NCBI GenBank assembly: GCA_963611355.1 | Contig: CAVDRM010000006.1 | Location: 18,654 to 82,653, forward strand | DNA: 64,000 nt | Direction: 5' to 3' | Source: CAVDRM01 sp963611355 | GTDB taxonomy: Bacteria; Bacillota; Clostridia; Christensenellales; Aristaeellaceae | Shown here: positions 6,719 through 15,551 of the stretch, in pieces | Layout of the letters: each line of letters begins with the position of its first letter | Numbering within the stretch: the stretch's first letter is position 1 | The notes under the pieces: generated by a model | What the model saw: the letters and a program-made list of their open reading frames with translations, nothing else | Told to the model about the DNA's origin: nothing | Database searches by the model: none | Translations under genes and position numbers: made by a program

Positions 6719-8221
6719 TTAGAAATATTGTTCTGCCAGCGCTGCCCTGTCGTCCAGCTCCGCAGGGGGCGTCAGCAGCTTGCGGGCGATTTTTCCCGTC
6801 GCCGTATGCGGCAGATAATCCAGACGAATCAGCCCCAGCGGAATCATGTAATAGGGGAGACGCTGCGCCAAATATGCCCGAAGCGCCGCATGGTCAATGG
6901 GAACCTCCGAAGTATAATACCCCATCAGGATTCGTGTCCCGCCGCTGTCCGTAAAGGCAGTGCAGCAGACTTCCGTGATGCCGGGATAGCTCAGCATATG
7001 CTTTTCAATACCGCCCAGCTCTACGCGGTAGCCGCGAATCTTGACCAGATTATCCTGACGGCCGCAGTAAAGCAGCGTTCCGTCCGGCTGCTCCGTGACC
7101 AAATCACCTGTTTTGAAGACATATTCATAACCGGGCTGCCGGTCAAAGAGATTTTTGGCAAAGCACTTTTTGTTCTTTTCCGGCAAATCGATGTAGCCAT
7201 GACAGACCTGCGGACCGGAGATCCACAGTTCTCCGCATTTGCCCGGCTCTGCCCGCTGCCCGTTCTCATCTACAATATAGTATTTTAAGCCGGGAACGAC
7301 AGCACCGATGGAGTAACCGGAACGTTCATCTGTGATATCCGCATGGCTTATGATGCCGCAGGCCTCAGTGGAGGCGTAGACATTGATAATCCGATAGGGC
7401 TTGCGTGTCAGGTTATGGGCAGGCTCACTGCCGACCAGCAGGATACGGAGCGGGCTGCCGGCATCGCGGGCCATGTATTTGCAGGCCATATGCGGCGGAA
7501 GAAAGGTCACGGTGATGCTCTTTTCGCGGTAGTATGCGGCAATGGCGAGAATATCCTTGCGGATTTCTTTGGGAATCAGGTGAAGCGTCATGCCCAACGA
7601 CAGACTGATGACGATATCATAGACCGAGGCGATGAACATCATGCTGGCAAAGCAGCAGTAGACATCGTCGCTTCGAAAGCCGATGTTCCCAAAGCTGGCT
7701 GCTGCCGCAACCATGTTTTTCTGGCTGATGCGTACGCCCTTGGGGTTTCCGGTTGAACCGGAGGTGTACACCATGACCGCCGGTCTTTCCGGATGTCCGC
7801 ATTCTTCAAAATAGCTGTCATCCTGCGTTTTTTGCGCCTCTTGGAGCATTTTCGCCGTTGCCTGAAGGCGCACATGGCATTGCTCCATACAGAAGGTATT
7901 TTGGCTGGCAGGACAGGCGCTTTCCAAAAATACATAGGCGCATCCCGCCTTCCATGCGGCTAAAATCGCAACGACAGTCGCCGCGCTTCGTCCTGTTTTA
8001 ATGGCGATAACATCGCCCTCCTGCGCACCCTGAAGCACAAAAAATCGTGCCAAGCGGTTGCTCATGCTTTCAAGCTGCGTATAGGTGAGTTGCATATCGA
8101 CTGCGGAAAGGGCGAGCTTATCAGGATACTGCGCCGCTGCCAGACGAAACAGCCCGACCGCCGTTTTTTCCTGAAAAACATATGGGGTACGCAAAAGCAT
8201 ATCGGACCATAGCTCCTGCAT
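6719..8221 (-). CDS. AMP-forming acyl/amino-acyl ligase (ANL superfamily)
   Basis: The start at 8221 is preferred because AAGGTGG lies six bases before it. The 500-residue protein has the adenylation core motifs: VYTSGSTGNPKGV (about 151-163), YASTEACG, FKTGDLV, NLVKIRGYRVELGGIE and the final TATGKIARK lysine. The overall style is that of stand-alone NRPS or DltA-like adenylation domains, with no carrier domain attached. It activates a carboxylic acid as an adenylate, then transfers it to CoA or a carrier. It follows the CoA-transferase gene, so it may offer a second route for activating the cluster's substrate. Confidence 0.8.
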   Translation of the reverse strand: MQELWSDMLLRTPYVFQEKTAVGLFRLAAAQYPDKLALSAVDMQLTYTQLESMSNRLARFFVLQGAQEGDVIAIKTGRSAATVVAILAAWKAGCAYVFLESACPASQNTFCMEQCHVRLQATAKMLQEAQKTQDDSYFEECGHPERPAVMVYTSGSTGNPKGVRISQKNMVAAAASFGNIGFRSDDVYCCFASMMFIASVYDIVISLSLGMTLHLIPKEIRKDILAIAAYYREKSITVTFLPPHMACKYMARDAGSPLRILLVGSEPAHNLTRKPYRIINVYASTEACGIISHADITDERSGYSIGAVVPGLKYYIVDENGQRAEPGKCGELWISGPQVCHGYIDLPEKNKKCFAKNLFDRQPGYEYVFKTGDLVTEQPDGTLLYCGRQDNLVKIRGYRVELGGIEKHMLSYPGITEVCCTAFTDSGGTRILMGYYTSEVPIDHAALRAYLAQRLPYYMIPLGLIRLDYLPHTATGKIARKLLTPPAELDDRAALAEQYF

Positions 8222-8245
8222 GAGATACCACCTTTCCACAGGCAT

Positions 8246-8277
8246 CTCCCGCGCTTTTATGACAGGTCACGCGGGAG
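8246..8277. terminator. Intergenic hairpin between CoA-transferase and ligase genes
   Basis: CTCCCGCG and CGCGGGAG are perfect 8-bp arms separated by 16 bases. No U-run follows on the minus strand, so it may tune read-through or RNA stability rather than act as a strong terminator. Confidence 0.4.
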
Positions 8278-8304
8278 ACGCCGTGTGTTCAATAAGATGC
8301 GTAT

Positions 8305-9909
8305 TTATTCCTTATTTTCAAGCAAGGCGCGCAAGCCGATGCTCTTTTCGCCGAACAGCGCCGAATCCATCACCTTCAAATCCTTGGAGACAATGGGCAC
8401 AAAGTCCATTATATCAAGAATCTGCGTCTGCAAATCAATGCCGGGGGCGATTTCAGTCAGCATCAGACCATCCTTCGTCAGCTTGAACACGCAGCGGTCG
8501 GTGATATACAGCACATTTTGATGGATATCCATTGCATGCGGGCCGGAGAAGGTGACCTGATTGATGGCCTTCAGGAATTTCTTCTCAGCACCCTCCTGCA
8601 AGATAACCACCTTGCCATCGTGAATTTCAGCCTTGTAGCCTCCGGCGGTCATCGTGCCGCAGAAGATGACATTTTTCGCGCCCTGTGTCAGGTTGATGAA
8701 GCCGCCTGCGCCAGGACGACGTTCGCGCCCGCTCTTATCCATGAAGCGGCTGACGTTAACAGAGCCGGTCGGGTCGCATTCGGCCAGACCGACAAAGGTC
8801 GCATACAGGAAACCGCCGTCATACAGGTCAAAAATCGTGGGACTGTCCACGATTGCCTGTGCGTTGGCAGTTGCACCGAAAGAAGTGCGGGCGGCGGGTA
8901 CGCCGCCGAATGCGCCGGTTTCCACGGTCAGCATCAGGTCATCCGCAATGCCCTCTTCACCGGCAACGGCGGCAATTCCTTCCGGATAGCCAAGGCCGGT
9001 GTTGACGGGGACATGCAGCTTTAATTCCAGCGCTGCACGGCGGGCAATCGTCTTTTTAATGCTCAATGGGAGGGCAGCGGAGGCGAAAATCGGGTATTTG
9101 TATTTTCCCGTATAGGCGGGGTTATAATACTCACCCATCGTCATGCGATGATTCTTTTCGGGATTCTGCGCCACGATGAGCTTATCAATGAACACCCCGG
9201 GCACAATGACATCCTTGGCGGGAAGCGCGCCCTTGCGGACGATGCTCTTGACCTGGCAAAGCACGATGCCGCCGCTGGCCTTTGTTGCCATTGCAATCGC
9301 CTGAATGTTGGTCAGCACGGCTTCATCTTCACAGGTGAGATTGCCGTCCTCATCGGCTGTCGTGCCGCGGATGAGCGCTACATCAATCTTCGGTGTCTTG
9401 TAAGCGAGATACTCCGTTCCGCCGATGGTGGCGACCTCAACAAGCTCCTCCTTGGTGATGGCGTTGCACTTGCCGCCTTCCAGACGGGGGTCAACGAATG
9501 TGCCGATACCGACGCGGCTCAATTCAATATCCAAGCCCTTGGCACGGCTACGGAACATATGCTCAATAACACCCTGCGGGAAATTATAGCTTTCGACTTT
9601 TAGGTTCTGCTGCATCTGCATGATGGTGTGGTTAGAGCCGTTATGCCCGACGATGACACGCTTGATCATGCCCTCATGAGCAAAATGCTCAAAGCCGCGT
9701 TCCACACCGCCGACAGGCCCCATATCGCCTACGCCGGAGCCTGACATAATGGTCAAATTCTGCGGGTGGCCGTCTGCCTTAAAGCGTTCCTCCAAGGCAA
9801 GGCAGATTTCCTCCGCAAGACAGCTGTTCATGTTGCCGCCGCAAACCAGAAAGTCATGATCCTTGACCAACGCGGCTGCTTCCTGCGCCGAGCAGAGCTT
9901 TGAAAACAT
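8305..9909 (-). CDS. Family I acyl-CoA:carboxylate CoA-transferase
   Basis: The 534-residue single chain joins the alpha and beta halves like YdiF-type acetate/3-oxoacid CoA-transferases. LVCGGNMNSC, a glycine-rich loop (IMSGSGVGDMGPVGG) and the catalytic glutamate in LTVETGAFGG (E330) are present, and the second half contains FVGLAECDPTGSVNVS. It moves CoA from an acyl-CoA donor to a free acid without ATP. It lies just after the molybdoenzyme genes, behind a terminator-like hairpin and its own short leader, and probably supplies the CoA ester for that enzyme. The substrate acid cannot be read from sequence. Confidence 0.85.
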   Translation of the reverse strand: MFSKLCSAQEAAALVKDHDFLVCGGNMNSCLAEEICLALEERFKADGHPQNLTIMSGSGVGDMGPVGGVERGFEHFAHEGMIKRVIVGHNGSNHTIMQMQQNLKVESYNFPQGVIEHMFRSRAKGLDIELSRVGIGTFVDPRLEGGKCNAITKEELVEVATIGGTEYLAYKTPKIDVALIRGTTADEDGNLTCEDEAVLTNIQAIAMATKASGGIVLCQVKSIVRKGALPAKDVIVPGVFIDKLIVAQNPEKNHRMTMGEYYNPAYTGKYKYPIFASAALPLSIKKTIARRAALELKLHVPVNTGLGYPEGIAAVAGEEGIADDLMLTVETGAFGGVPAARTSFGATANAQAIVDSPTIFDLYDGGFLYATFVGLAECDPTGSVNVSRFMDKSGRERRPGAGGFINLTQGAKNVIFCGTMTAGGYKAEIHDGKVVILQEGAEKKFLKAINQVTFSGPHAMDIHQNVLYITDRCVFKLTKDGLMLTEIAPGIDLQTQILDIMDFVPIVSKDLKVMDSALFGEKSIGLRALLENKE

Positions 9910-9940
9910 GGCAATCCCTCCTTTAATTTGTATGAAACAT

Positions 9941-9961
9941 TTCGATAAACTAATTATCGAA
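9941..9961. promoter_or_regulatory. Inverted repeat upstream of the CoA-transferase
   Basis: TTCGATAA and TTATCGAA are perfect 8-bp arms separated by five bases, about 30 bases before the start codon. It differs from the GGTCA-type operator, so a separate regulator is possible, for example one of the TetR-like proteins. Confidence 0.45.
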
Positions 9962-9977
9962 TAAGAACCGAAATTTT

Positions 9978-10005
9978 CCGGATGCGCTTTTCGCAGCGCA
10001 TCCGG
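9978..10005 (-). terminator. Terminator-like hairpin after the molybdoenzyme genes
   Basis: CCGGATGCGCT and AGCGCATCCGG are perfect arms of 11 bp with a short loop, starting 8 bases past the stop of the FAD-subunit gene. On the minus strand a short A/T tract follows. It should at least reduce read-through into the CoA-transferase gene. Confidence 0.6.
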
Positions 10006-10013
10006 CTATTTGA

Positions 10014-12389
10014 TTATTTCACCAGTGATTCAATCAGACGGCGGACAAAGGTACGAATCTCATCAATCTTATATTCGTTGTGTCCCATGGATGCGGCACC
10101 CTCAGTTGCCATTTCGCCGGCCTGAGCCGCCAGCTCCATTGTCGGCTTTTTGCCGCGAAGGGAGTCTTCAACCTTTTTGAGGCGAACGGGAACGGGAGCG
10201 ACAGCACCTAAGACAAGGCGGATATCGGAAATCTTCTCACCGTCCGGTTTATAAGCCCACGCAAGAGAAGCCATTGAAAAGTCAATGGAAGAGCGCATAC
10301 GGAACTTTTCATATCCGGTAACATAGCCGTCCTGCTTCGGAATTTCAATCTCCGTAATCAATTCGCCCTGCTCCAGATTAGCATAGCTCTTGAGATTGGT
10401 GCAGAAGAAGTCCTCGGCAGAGAGCGTGCGTCCCGCAGAGGTCTTGACCTTGGCATCGAGCAGCACCATGACGGGGGAAAGGTCGGAGGCATTGACGGAA
10501 TAGCAGCCGCAGTTCATGCAGCGCTTAGCCTCTTCAAGCCCCTCATCATAGGTCAAAGAGGTGGAGTCCTCCTTGTCGATGCTGCGGGCAACGGCATCCA
10601 CATTGTGACCGTTGTTGGCGGTCTTCATTCCGGCTGTCGCCGGATCATAGTGCAGGAAGCCCTCCTGCTTTATTTTTTCGGGGTTGCTAACGCCGAACTC
10701 TTCATTGATTGCTTCGGCAGCGCGGCGTCCGGAGGCAATGCCCTTGATAACCGTGGTGGGGCCGGTGACGGCATCGCCGCCGGCATAGACCTTCGGGTCA
10801 GAGGACTTCTGGGTCTCCGGTTCAACGGTGATGAGACCGCGATTCATGGCCAGTGTCAGCTCGTTGTCTAAGAATGACAGGTCAACGCGCTGACCGGTTG
10901 CCAGCAGAATACTGTCCGCATCGACATCCAGCGTGACGGTTTCATCGTAGGTGGGATTGAAGCGCCCGTTCTCATCGCGCAGCTTCGTGCAGGCTTTTAG
11001 GGTCATGCCCTTGATTTTCCCGTCATGCTCGTAGTGCGCGCAGACAGGACCCCAGCCGTTGTGAATGACAACGCCTTCCTCCTCCGCACGGGCAACCTCC
11101 TCGGCAGAGGCGGGCATTTCAGCACGCTGTTCCAAGCAGCACAGGGTGACGGACTTCGCGCCCAGACGTTTGGCGGTAATGGCAACGTCCATTGACACGT
11201 TGCCGCCGCCGACGACAAGCACATGATTGCGCTCTTTTTTATTCACCCAGCGGTTGACATCAACGAGGAACTGGAGGCCGAATTCCGTAAATTCTTCGCC
11301 GTCAAAGCCAAGGACGGGGCGCTTCCAAGCGCCGGTTGCAATGAAGATTTTGTCGTTATCCTTCGTCAGCTCACTGATTTGCAGGTTCTCACCCAGCTTG
11401 GTGTTTTGCACAAAGCGGATGCCCATGCCCTCCAAAGCCTTGACGATGGCGCGGACATATTCCTTGGGCAGACGAAAATTCGGGATGGCATACATGAGGC
11501 AGCCGCCGGGCTCTTCCATCGCATCATAGACCGTGACGCTGTGACCGGCATTGCGCAGATAATACGCCGCGGAGAGACCCGCAGGGCCGGCACCAATCAG
11601 GGCAATCTTTTTGCCGGTTTCCTTTTCGGGGGCTTTATAGAACATATCCGTGTGCGCCATGATGTAATCAGCCACCACACGCTCTACGCTGTGAATGGCA
11701 ACGGGTTCATCCGTGGAGCAGCGGTTGCACTTGGTCTGGCAGGTATGCGCGCAGACACGGCTGGTCATCATGGGCAGGGGATTGGCCTGCATCAGAATGC
11801 GGGCAGCGCCTTCCATATCCCCGGCACGGTAATGCGCCATGTAGTTCGGAATATCAGTTCCGGCAGGGCATTCTGCCGAGCAGGGCGTGGCGCAGACCTT
11901 CATGCCGCCGAACACGGAATGATAGCGGTTATCACCGCGAATAGCGAAGCACTCACTGCCGCCCTTGCGCATACAGGGAAGTGTGCCGCCGACCTGACCG
12001 GGATAGCGGTAAAACCAGCAGCGGACATCCTGACAGAGGTTACCGCCGATGGTGGCGCGGGTGCGGATGATAGGGCTGGCCACGCTGTAGGCCGCCTTGG
12101 AAACGGCCTTCAGGCTGTCCTGCTGAAGCAGTCCATCATTTTCAATGGCATCGAGAGTGGTCATTGCGCCGATTTTGACCGAACCGTCCTCCTCCCTGAT
12201 ATAGGCGGTATCGGGAATGTCACGCAGCGCGACAACGGTATCGGGATACTGCAAAAGCAGCTCATCCTTCAGAACGCCCAGCAGATCTGTACCGCCGGCC
12301 ATGACAGCAGTCTCGCCGGGATGCTTTGCCTGTAAAATTTTTCCGGCCTCATCAAAGGTTACCGGAGCCTGATATTTGAAATGCTTCAT
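10014..12389 (-). CDS. HBCR/CoxM-type FAD subunit with inserted GltD-like oxidoreductase
   Basis: 791 residues. Residues 1 to about 165 are the FAD domain of molybdenum hydroxylases (MAGGTDLL at 30-37, TIGGNLC at 113-119). Cysteines 119, 124, 139 and 147 match the extra [4Fe-4S] loop of the 4-hydroxybenzoyl-CoA reductase beta subunit. Residues about 166-632 are a complete GltD-like unit: Fer4_20 cysteines (CSAECPAGTDIP, CAHTCQTKCNRC), GAGPAGLSAAYYL (267-279), GGGNVSMDVA (394-403) and CMNCGCY (624-630). Residues 633-791 resume the FAD subunit (ASDLSPVMVLLDAKV). An NAD(P)H-handling module is thus inserted into the electron-entry subunit. The genes for the other two subunits lie immediately upstream. 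Confidence 0.9.
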   Translation of the reverse strand: MKHFKYQAPVTFDEAGKILQAKHPGETAVMAGGTDLLGVLKDELLLQYPDTVVALRDIPDTAYIREEDGSVKIGAMTTLDAIENDGLLQQDSLKAVSKAAYSVASPIIRTRATIGGNLCQDVRCWFYRYPGQVGGTLPCMRKGGSECFAIRGDNRYHSVFGGMKVCATPCSAECPAGTDIPNYMAHYRAGDMEGAARILMQANPLPMMTSRVCAHTCQTKCNRCSTDEPVAIHSVERVVADYIMAHTDMFYKAPEKETGKKIALIGAGPAGLSAAYYLRNAGHSVTVYDAMEEPGGCLMYAIPNFRLPKEYVRAIVKALEGMGIRFVQNTKLGENLQISELTKDNDKIFIATGAWKRPVLGFDGEEFTEFGLQFLVDVNRWVNKKERNHVLVVGGGNVSMDVAITAKRLGAKSVTLCCLEQRAEMPASAEEVARAEEEGVVIHNGWGPVCAHYEHDGKIKGMTLKACTKLRDENGRFNPTYDETVTLDVDADSILLATGQRVDLSFLDNELTLAMNRGLITVEPETQKSSDPKVYAGGDAVTGPTTVIKGIASGRRAAEAINEEFGVSNPEKIKQEGFLHYDPATAGMKTANNGHNVDAVARSIDKEDSTSLTYDEGLEEAKRCMNCGCYSVNASDLSPVMVLLDAKVKTSAGRTLSAEDFFCTNLKSYANLEQGELITEIEIPKQDGYVTGYEKFRMRSSIDFSMASLAWAYKPDGEKISDIRLVLGAVAPVPVRLKKVEDSLRGKKPTMELAAQAGEMATEGAASMGHNEYKIDEIRTFVRRLIESLVK

Positions 12390-12392
12390 GGC

Positions 12393-14762
12393 TTACTTGG
12401 CCTCCTTGCTTTTGATGGCCTTGAGGATAACTGCCGGTGTTGCGGGATATTCATTGACCTCCACGCCGATTGCGTTGGAAATGGCCATCAGTACGGCAGA
12501 TGCACCGGCCGCACCGGAGATTTCGCCGATGCCGATTGCCTTGAACATGAAGGTATCGGGATGGCTTTCTTCAATCACGCAGTCGTGCTTGGGCATATCG
12601 TTAAAGGTACGGCACTTGTACTCAAGCTGGCTGCAGTTGAGCATACGGCCGGTGCCGTTCACATCGTAGATGCATTCCTCCATTGTCGCCGTATCCATGG
12701 ACGCAGAACCGACGCCGCCCTGAAGCTGCATGCGAACCATGCGGTTATCGATGATTTGGCCGATGTCTGTGCCCTGCAGGAAGCGAAGCACCTTGACGGC
12801 GCCGGTATCCAAATCGACTTCTACTTCGGTGAAGAAGATGCAGCAGCTCGGCACGTCGAACTGTTCGATATGTTCGCCGTAGCCGACGACATTCAAGTCC
12901 TTGTTGCCCAGTTTCTTAATCGGGATACTCTTTTCGGGACGGTCGCGCAGGAAGACCTGGAAGTCCTTGGTCTCAAGCTGTTCGGGAGAGCAATGGAAGT
13001 AAGCTGCGCCCATCTCAAGCACCTTGCGCCGCGCATCCGCAGCGGCCTTGGAAACGGCTTTGCCGACGGTGATTGTGCCGCGTGAACCGCACAGACCGAA
13101 GTTAACGACGTTGGACAGAGAGTCCGGATCGGTGACATATACGCGCTCTATCGGCACATTCATGACTTCCGCCGCAAACTTGGCCGCCGCAGCACGCTGC
13201 CCCATACCGGATTCCGTCACGTCCGTCTGCACAATCAGCGTTGCATAGCGGCCCTTCACATCGTGCTGAATGCGAACGATGCACTGTGTGTTGTCTTCCG
13301 CAACGTCAGCATTGCCGATGACACCGCAGCCGACGCCGTACGCCTTGCGGCCGACGATGCGGGTGGGCTTGAGCCAGCCCTTCCAGCAGTCCTTCCAGCC
13401 GAATTTGTCAGCGGCCATCTGCATGGTTTCGGGGTAATGACTGCTGCCGCGGCTCTGCCAAATCAGACCGTCGCGCCAATAGTATTTGTCGCCGGGCGCG
13501 ACATAATTCTTTTTGAAGCACTCAACAGGGTCTTTATCCGCCTGCATCATGCAGTGCGCCATGTTGCGCGCCAAGCAGCTGTTCAGCTCCTGTCCGCCGT
13601 AACCGCGGACAATGCCGGCAGCGGCCTTGTTGGTGACAACGACTTTGGAGTCCAAATCCCAGTTCTTGCACTTTGCCATAACGAGCTGCGCTTCGCCCAA
13701 GCCGACGCCGACCTGACCCTGAACGGCATCGCCCAAGCAGCCGGTATCGACATACCAGCAGCCCTGTACGGCGTTGAATATACCGTCCTCAGTCATGCCG
13801 ATTTTCGCACGAATCTTCGAGCCGAGGCGCTGCTCGTAGGCTGCAAACTGCTCATGCTTGTTCAGCACCAGCTTGACGGGGCGGCCCGTCTTGATGGCGG
13901 CAATGGCGCAGCAAAGCGTGGTGACGCTCATGGTCTGCTTGTTACCGTAACTGCCGCCGACATTGAAGGTCTTGACACGAAGCTGACTCTTGGGAATGCG
14001 CGGGCCGTTATAGAGCTTGAAAATGAAGGGGCTTTGACTGGATGCCCAAATGGTGTAGTCATTGCCGCCCTCCCAGCGCACGATGCAGCTCGGCGCCTCC
14101 GGCGCGTTCGGTGAACACATTTTGTTAAATTCCACCATCGAGTCGGCAACATAGGCGGATTCTTTAAATCCCTGTTCCACATCACCGCCCTCGACATGCC
14201 ACCACGGACCTTCGGGCTGAAAGTGGGGAACACCGGGGTCAACCTCGTTCGTACCGCTCTTGAATTTTCCGGGATACAGCACGGGCGCATCGGGCTTCAG
14301 GCTTTCGATGGCATCAAAGACAGCGGGAAGCTGCTTGTATTCCACCTCGATAAGCTGCATGGCGTCACGGGCAATATCCACCGTATCCGCAGCGATGACG
14401 GCCACGGGATCGCCGACGCAATAAACCTCCTGTGCCATCAAGTCCTTGTGAACAGGCCAGCCCATGCTCCAGCCGGCGGGCATATCTTTGTAGGTGATGA
14501 CCGCATGAACGCCGGGGAAGGAGCGGGCTTTATCAGCATCAATTTTGGTAATCAGCGCATGCGCATAGGGGCTGCGCATCACCTGCGCATAAATCATGCG
14601 CGGAACAGAATAGTCATCAAGGAAAGTGCAGCGTCCGGTGACGATATCGCGGGCATCTGCACGGACGCGGTATTTGCCGATATGACGATACGGGGCAGGA
14701 CGGCCGTTGACGATCGGTGCATCAAAATTAAACTTGCCCCGACTGATCTCATTGTCACGCAT
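12393..14762 (-). CDS. Molybdopterin-binding large subunit, xanthine dehydrogenase/HBCR family
   Basis: 789 residues of the CoxL/XdhA type. The N-terminal domain contains YAQVMRSPYAHA. The molybdenum-site loops appear as FNVGGSYGNKQ (usually FGGxFGxK), VRGYGGQEL and GIGEISGAAG, whose glutamate (E747) is the conserved active-site base of the family. The substrate may be an aromatic or heterocyclic acid or its CoA ester, either hydroxylated or, as in 4-hydroxybenzoyl-CoA reductase, reductively dehydroxylated. It overlaps the [2Fe-2S] gene by eight bases. The unusual SY in the first loop may mark a distinct subgroup. Confidence 0.9.
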   Translation of the reverse strand: MRDNEISRGKFNFDAPIVNGRPAPYRHIGKYRVRADARDIVTGRCTFLDDYSVPRMIYAQVMRSPYAHALITKIDADKARSFPGVHAVITYKDMPAGWSMGWPVHKDLMAQEVYCVGDPVAVIAADTVDIARDAMQLIEVEYKQLPAVFDAIESLKPDAPVLYPGKFKSGTNEVDPGVPHFQPEGPWWHVEGGDVEQGFKESAYVADSMVEFNKMCSPNAPEAPSCIVRWEGGNDYTIWASSQSPFIFKLYNGPRIPKSQLRVKTFNVGGSYGNKQTMSVTTLCCAIAAIKTGRPVKLVLNKHEQFAAYEQRLGSKIRAKIGMTEDGIFNAVQGCWYVDTGCLGDAVQGQVGVGLGEAQLVMAKCKNWDLDSKVVVTNKAAAGIVRGYGGQELNSCLARNMAHCMMQADKDPVECFKKNYVAPGDKYYWRDGLIWQSRGSSHYPETMQMAADKFGWKDCWKGWLKPTRIVGRKAYGVGCGVIGNADVAEDNTQCIVRIQHDVKGRYATLIVQTDVTESGMGQRAAAAKFAAEVMNVPIERVYVTDPDSLSNVVNFGLCGSRGTITVGKAVSKAAADARRKVLEMGAAYFHCSPEQLETKDFQVFLRDRPEKSIPIKKLGNKDLNVVGYGEHIEQFDVPSCCIFFTEVEVDLDTGAVKVLRFLQGTDIGQIIDNRMVRMQLQGGVGSASMDTATMEECIYDVNGTGRMLNCSQLEYKCRTFNDMPKHDCVIEESHPDTFMFKAIGIGEISGAAGASAVLMAISNAIGVEVNEYPATPAVILKAIKSKEAK

Positions 14763-15294
14763 CTTCTTCCTCAGCCTCCTTCACAATCGGATACTGGTCG
14801 GATTCAACACCCGCCAGTTTATCAAGCGCCTCCAGTACGGTGTAATGGCTGATGCAGCGGCAGTAGTTGCCGGCCAGCGCTTCACGGATCTGCTCGCCGG
14901 TCGGATGAGGGCTCTTCATAAACAGCGCCTTGGCGCTCATGATGATGCCGGGCGTGCAGTAGCCGCACTGGAAGGAATAGCAGCTGATAAATTTTTGCTG
15001 AATGGGGTCAAGCTCGTGGGTGACAGGGTCTTCCAAGCCTTCAATGGTAAGAATATTGCAGCCGTCGCATTCGACGGTCAGCACCATGCAGCTGGCAACG
15101 GCCTTGCCGTCAATGATGACGGTGCAGCATCCGCAGGCACCTTCATCGCAGCTTTCCTTTGTGCCTGTAAGCTCCAGACGCTTGCGAAGCGTCTGGACGA
15201 GCGTTTCGGACGGCGGAATCATGCCGAATTTTTCGCCGACCAGAAACTCATACTTCTGACCGTTGACGGTCAATTCGATGGATTGTTTCTCCAT
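14755..15294 (-). CDS. [2Fe-2S] small subunit of the molybdoenzyme
   Basis: The start at 15294 follows GGAGGAGTACGCT; 179 residues. The plant-type cluster motif is CDEGACGCCTV...SC, and the second, helical cluster is held by CGYCTPG and CRCISH. It is the first gene of the three-subunit operon and carries electrons between the molybdenum site and the FAD subunit. The C-terminal extension past residue 160 is acidic. Confidence 0.92.
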   Translation of the reverse strand: MEKQSIELTVNGQKYEFLVGEKFGMIPPSETLVQTLRKRLELTGTKESCDEGACGCCTVIIDGKAVASCMVLTVECDGCNILTIEGLEDPVTHELDPIQQKFISCYSFQCGYCTPGIIMSAKALFMKSPHPTGEQIREALAGNYCRCISHYTVLEALDKLAGVESDQYPIVKEAEEEDA

Positions 15295-15409
15295 AGCGTA
15301 CTCCTCCGATTGATTGGTACACCGGGCAAGAAGGCGTGCAGGCACCCTGATGCTTCGGCAGCGGCAACGCAAGGACGCTTTTGGGCGTTACCGCATCGCC
15401 AATTAGGTC

Positions 15410-15421
15410 GGTCATTTGACC
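15410..15421. promoter_or_regulatory. Palindromic operator GGTCATTTGACC
   Basis: A 12-bp palindrome that reads GGTCAAATGACCGA on the minus strand, 10 bases beyond the -10 box of the molybdoenzyme promoter. It matches the sites at 5149 and 17950 and should block initiation or escape. Confidence 0.7.
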
Positions 15422-15431
15422 TACTATGAAA

Positions 15432-15460
15432 ATCATACACGATTTTTACCGTTTCGTCAA
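15432..15460 (-). promoter_or_regulatory. Promoter of the molybdoenzyme operon
   Basis: On the minus strand TTGACG (15460-15455), a 17-base spacer and TATGAT (15437-15432) form a good vegetative promoter reading toward the [2Fe-2S] gene. Confidence 0.75.
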
Positions 15461-15533
15461 GAGCACTTTGTTAAAAATATATGAAAAAACACGACTTTCA
15501 GCAGAAAAATCGTGCTTTGCATAACGTCATTTA

Positions 15534-15545
15534 GTTCAAATGACC
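15534..15545. promoter_or_regulatory. Secondary operator-like site GTTCAAATGACC
   Basis: It differs from the consensus by one base and keeps the GA flank. It lies about 75 bases upstream of the -35 box and just past the tetR stop. It could be an auxiliary site for looping with 15410, or a relic. Confidence 0.5.
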
Positions 15546-15551
15546 GATTTG

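Noticed and set aside
6098..7288. 396-codon plus-strand open frame
   Set aside because: It is antisense to the TetR-like and AMP-ligase genes, which have clear motifs and ribosome sites; it has no recognisable domain.
10014..15294. Ordinary xanthine dehydrogenase for purine use
   Set aside because: The HBCR-type cysteine loop, the GltD insertion and the CoA-linked neighbours do not fit a simple purine enzyme, and no other purine-ring genes are present; the option is not fully excluded.
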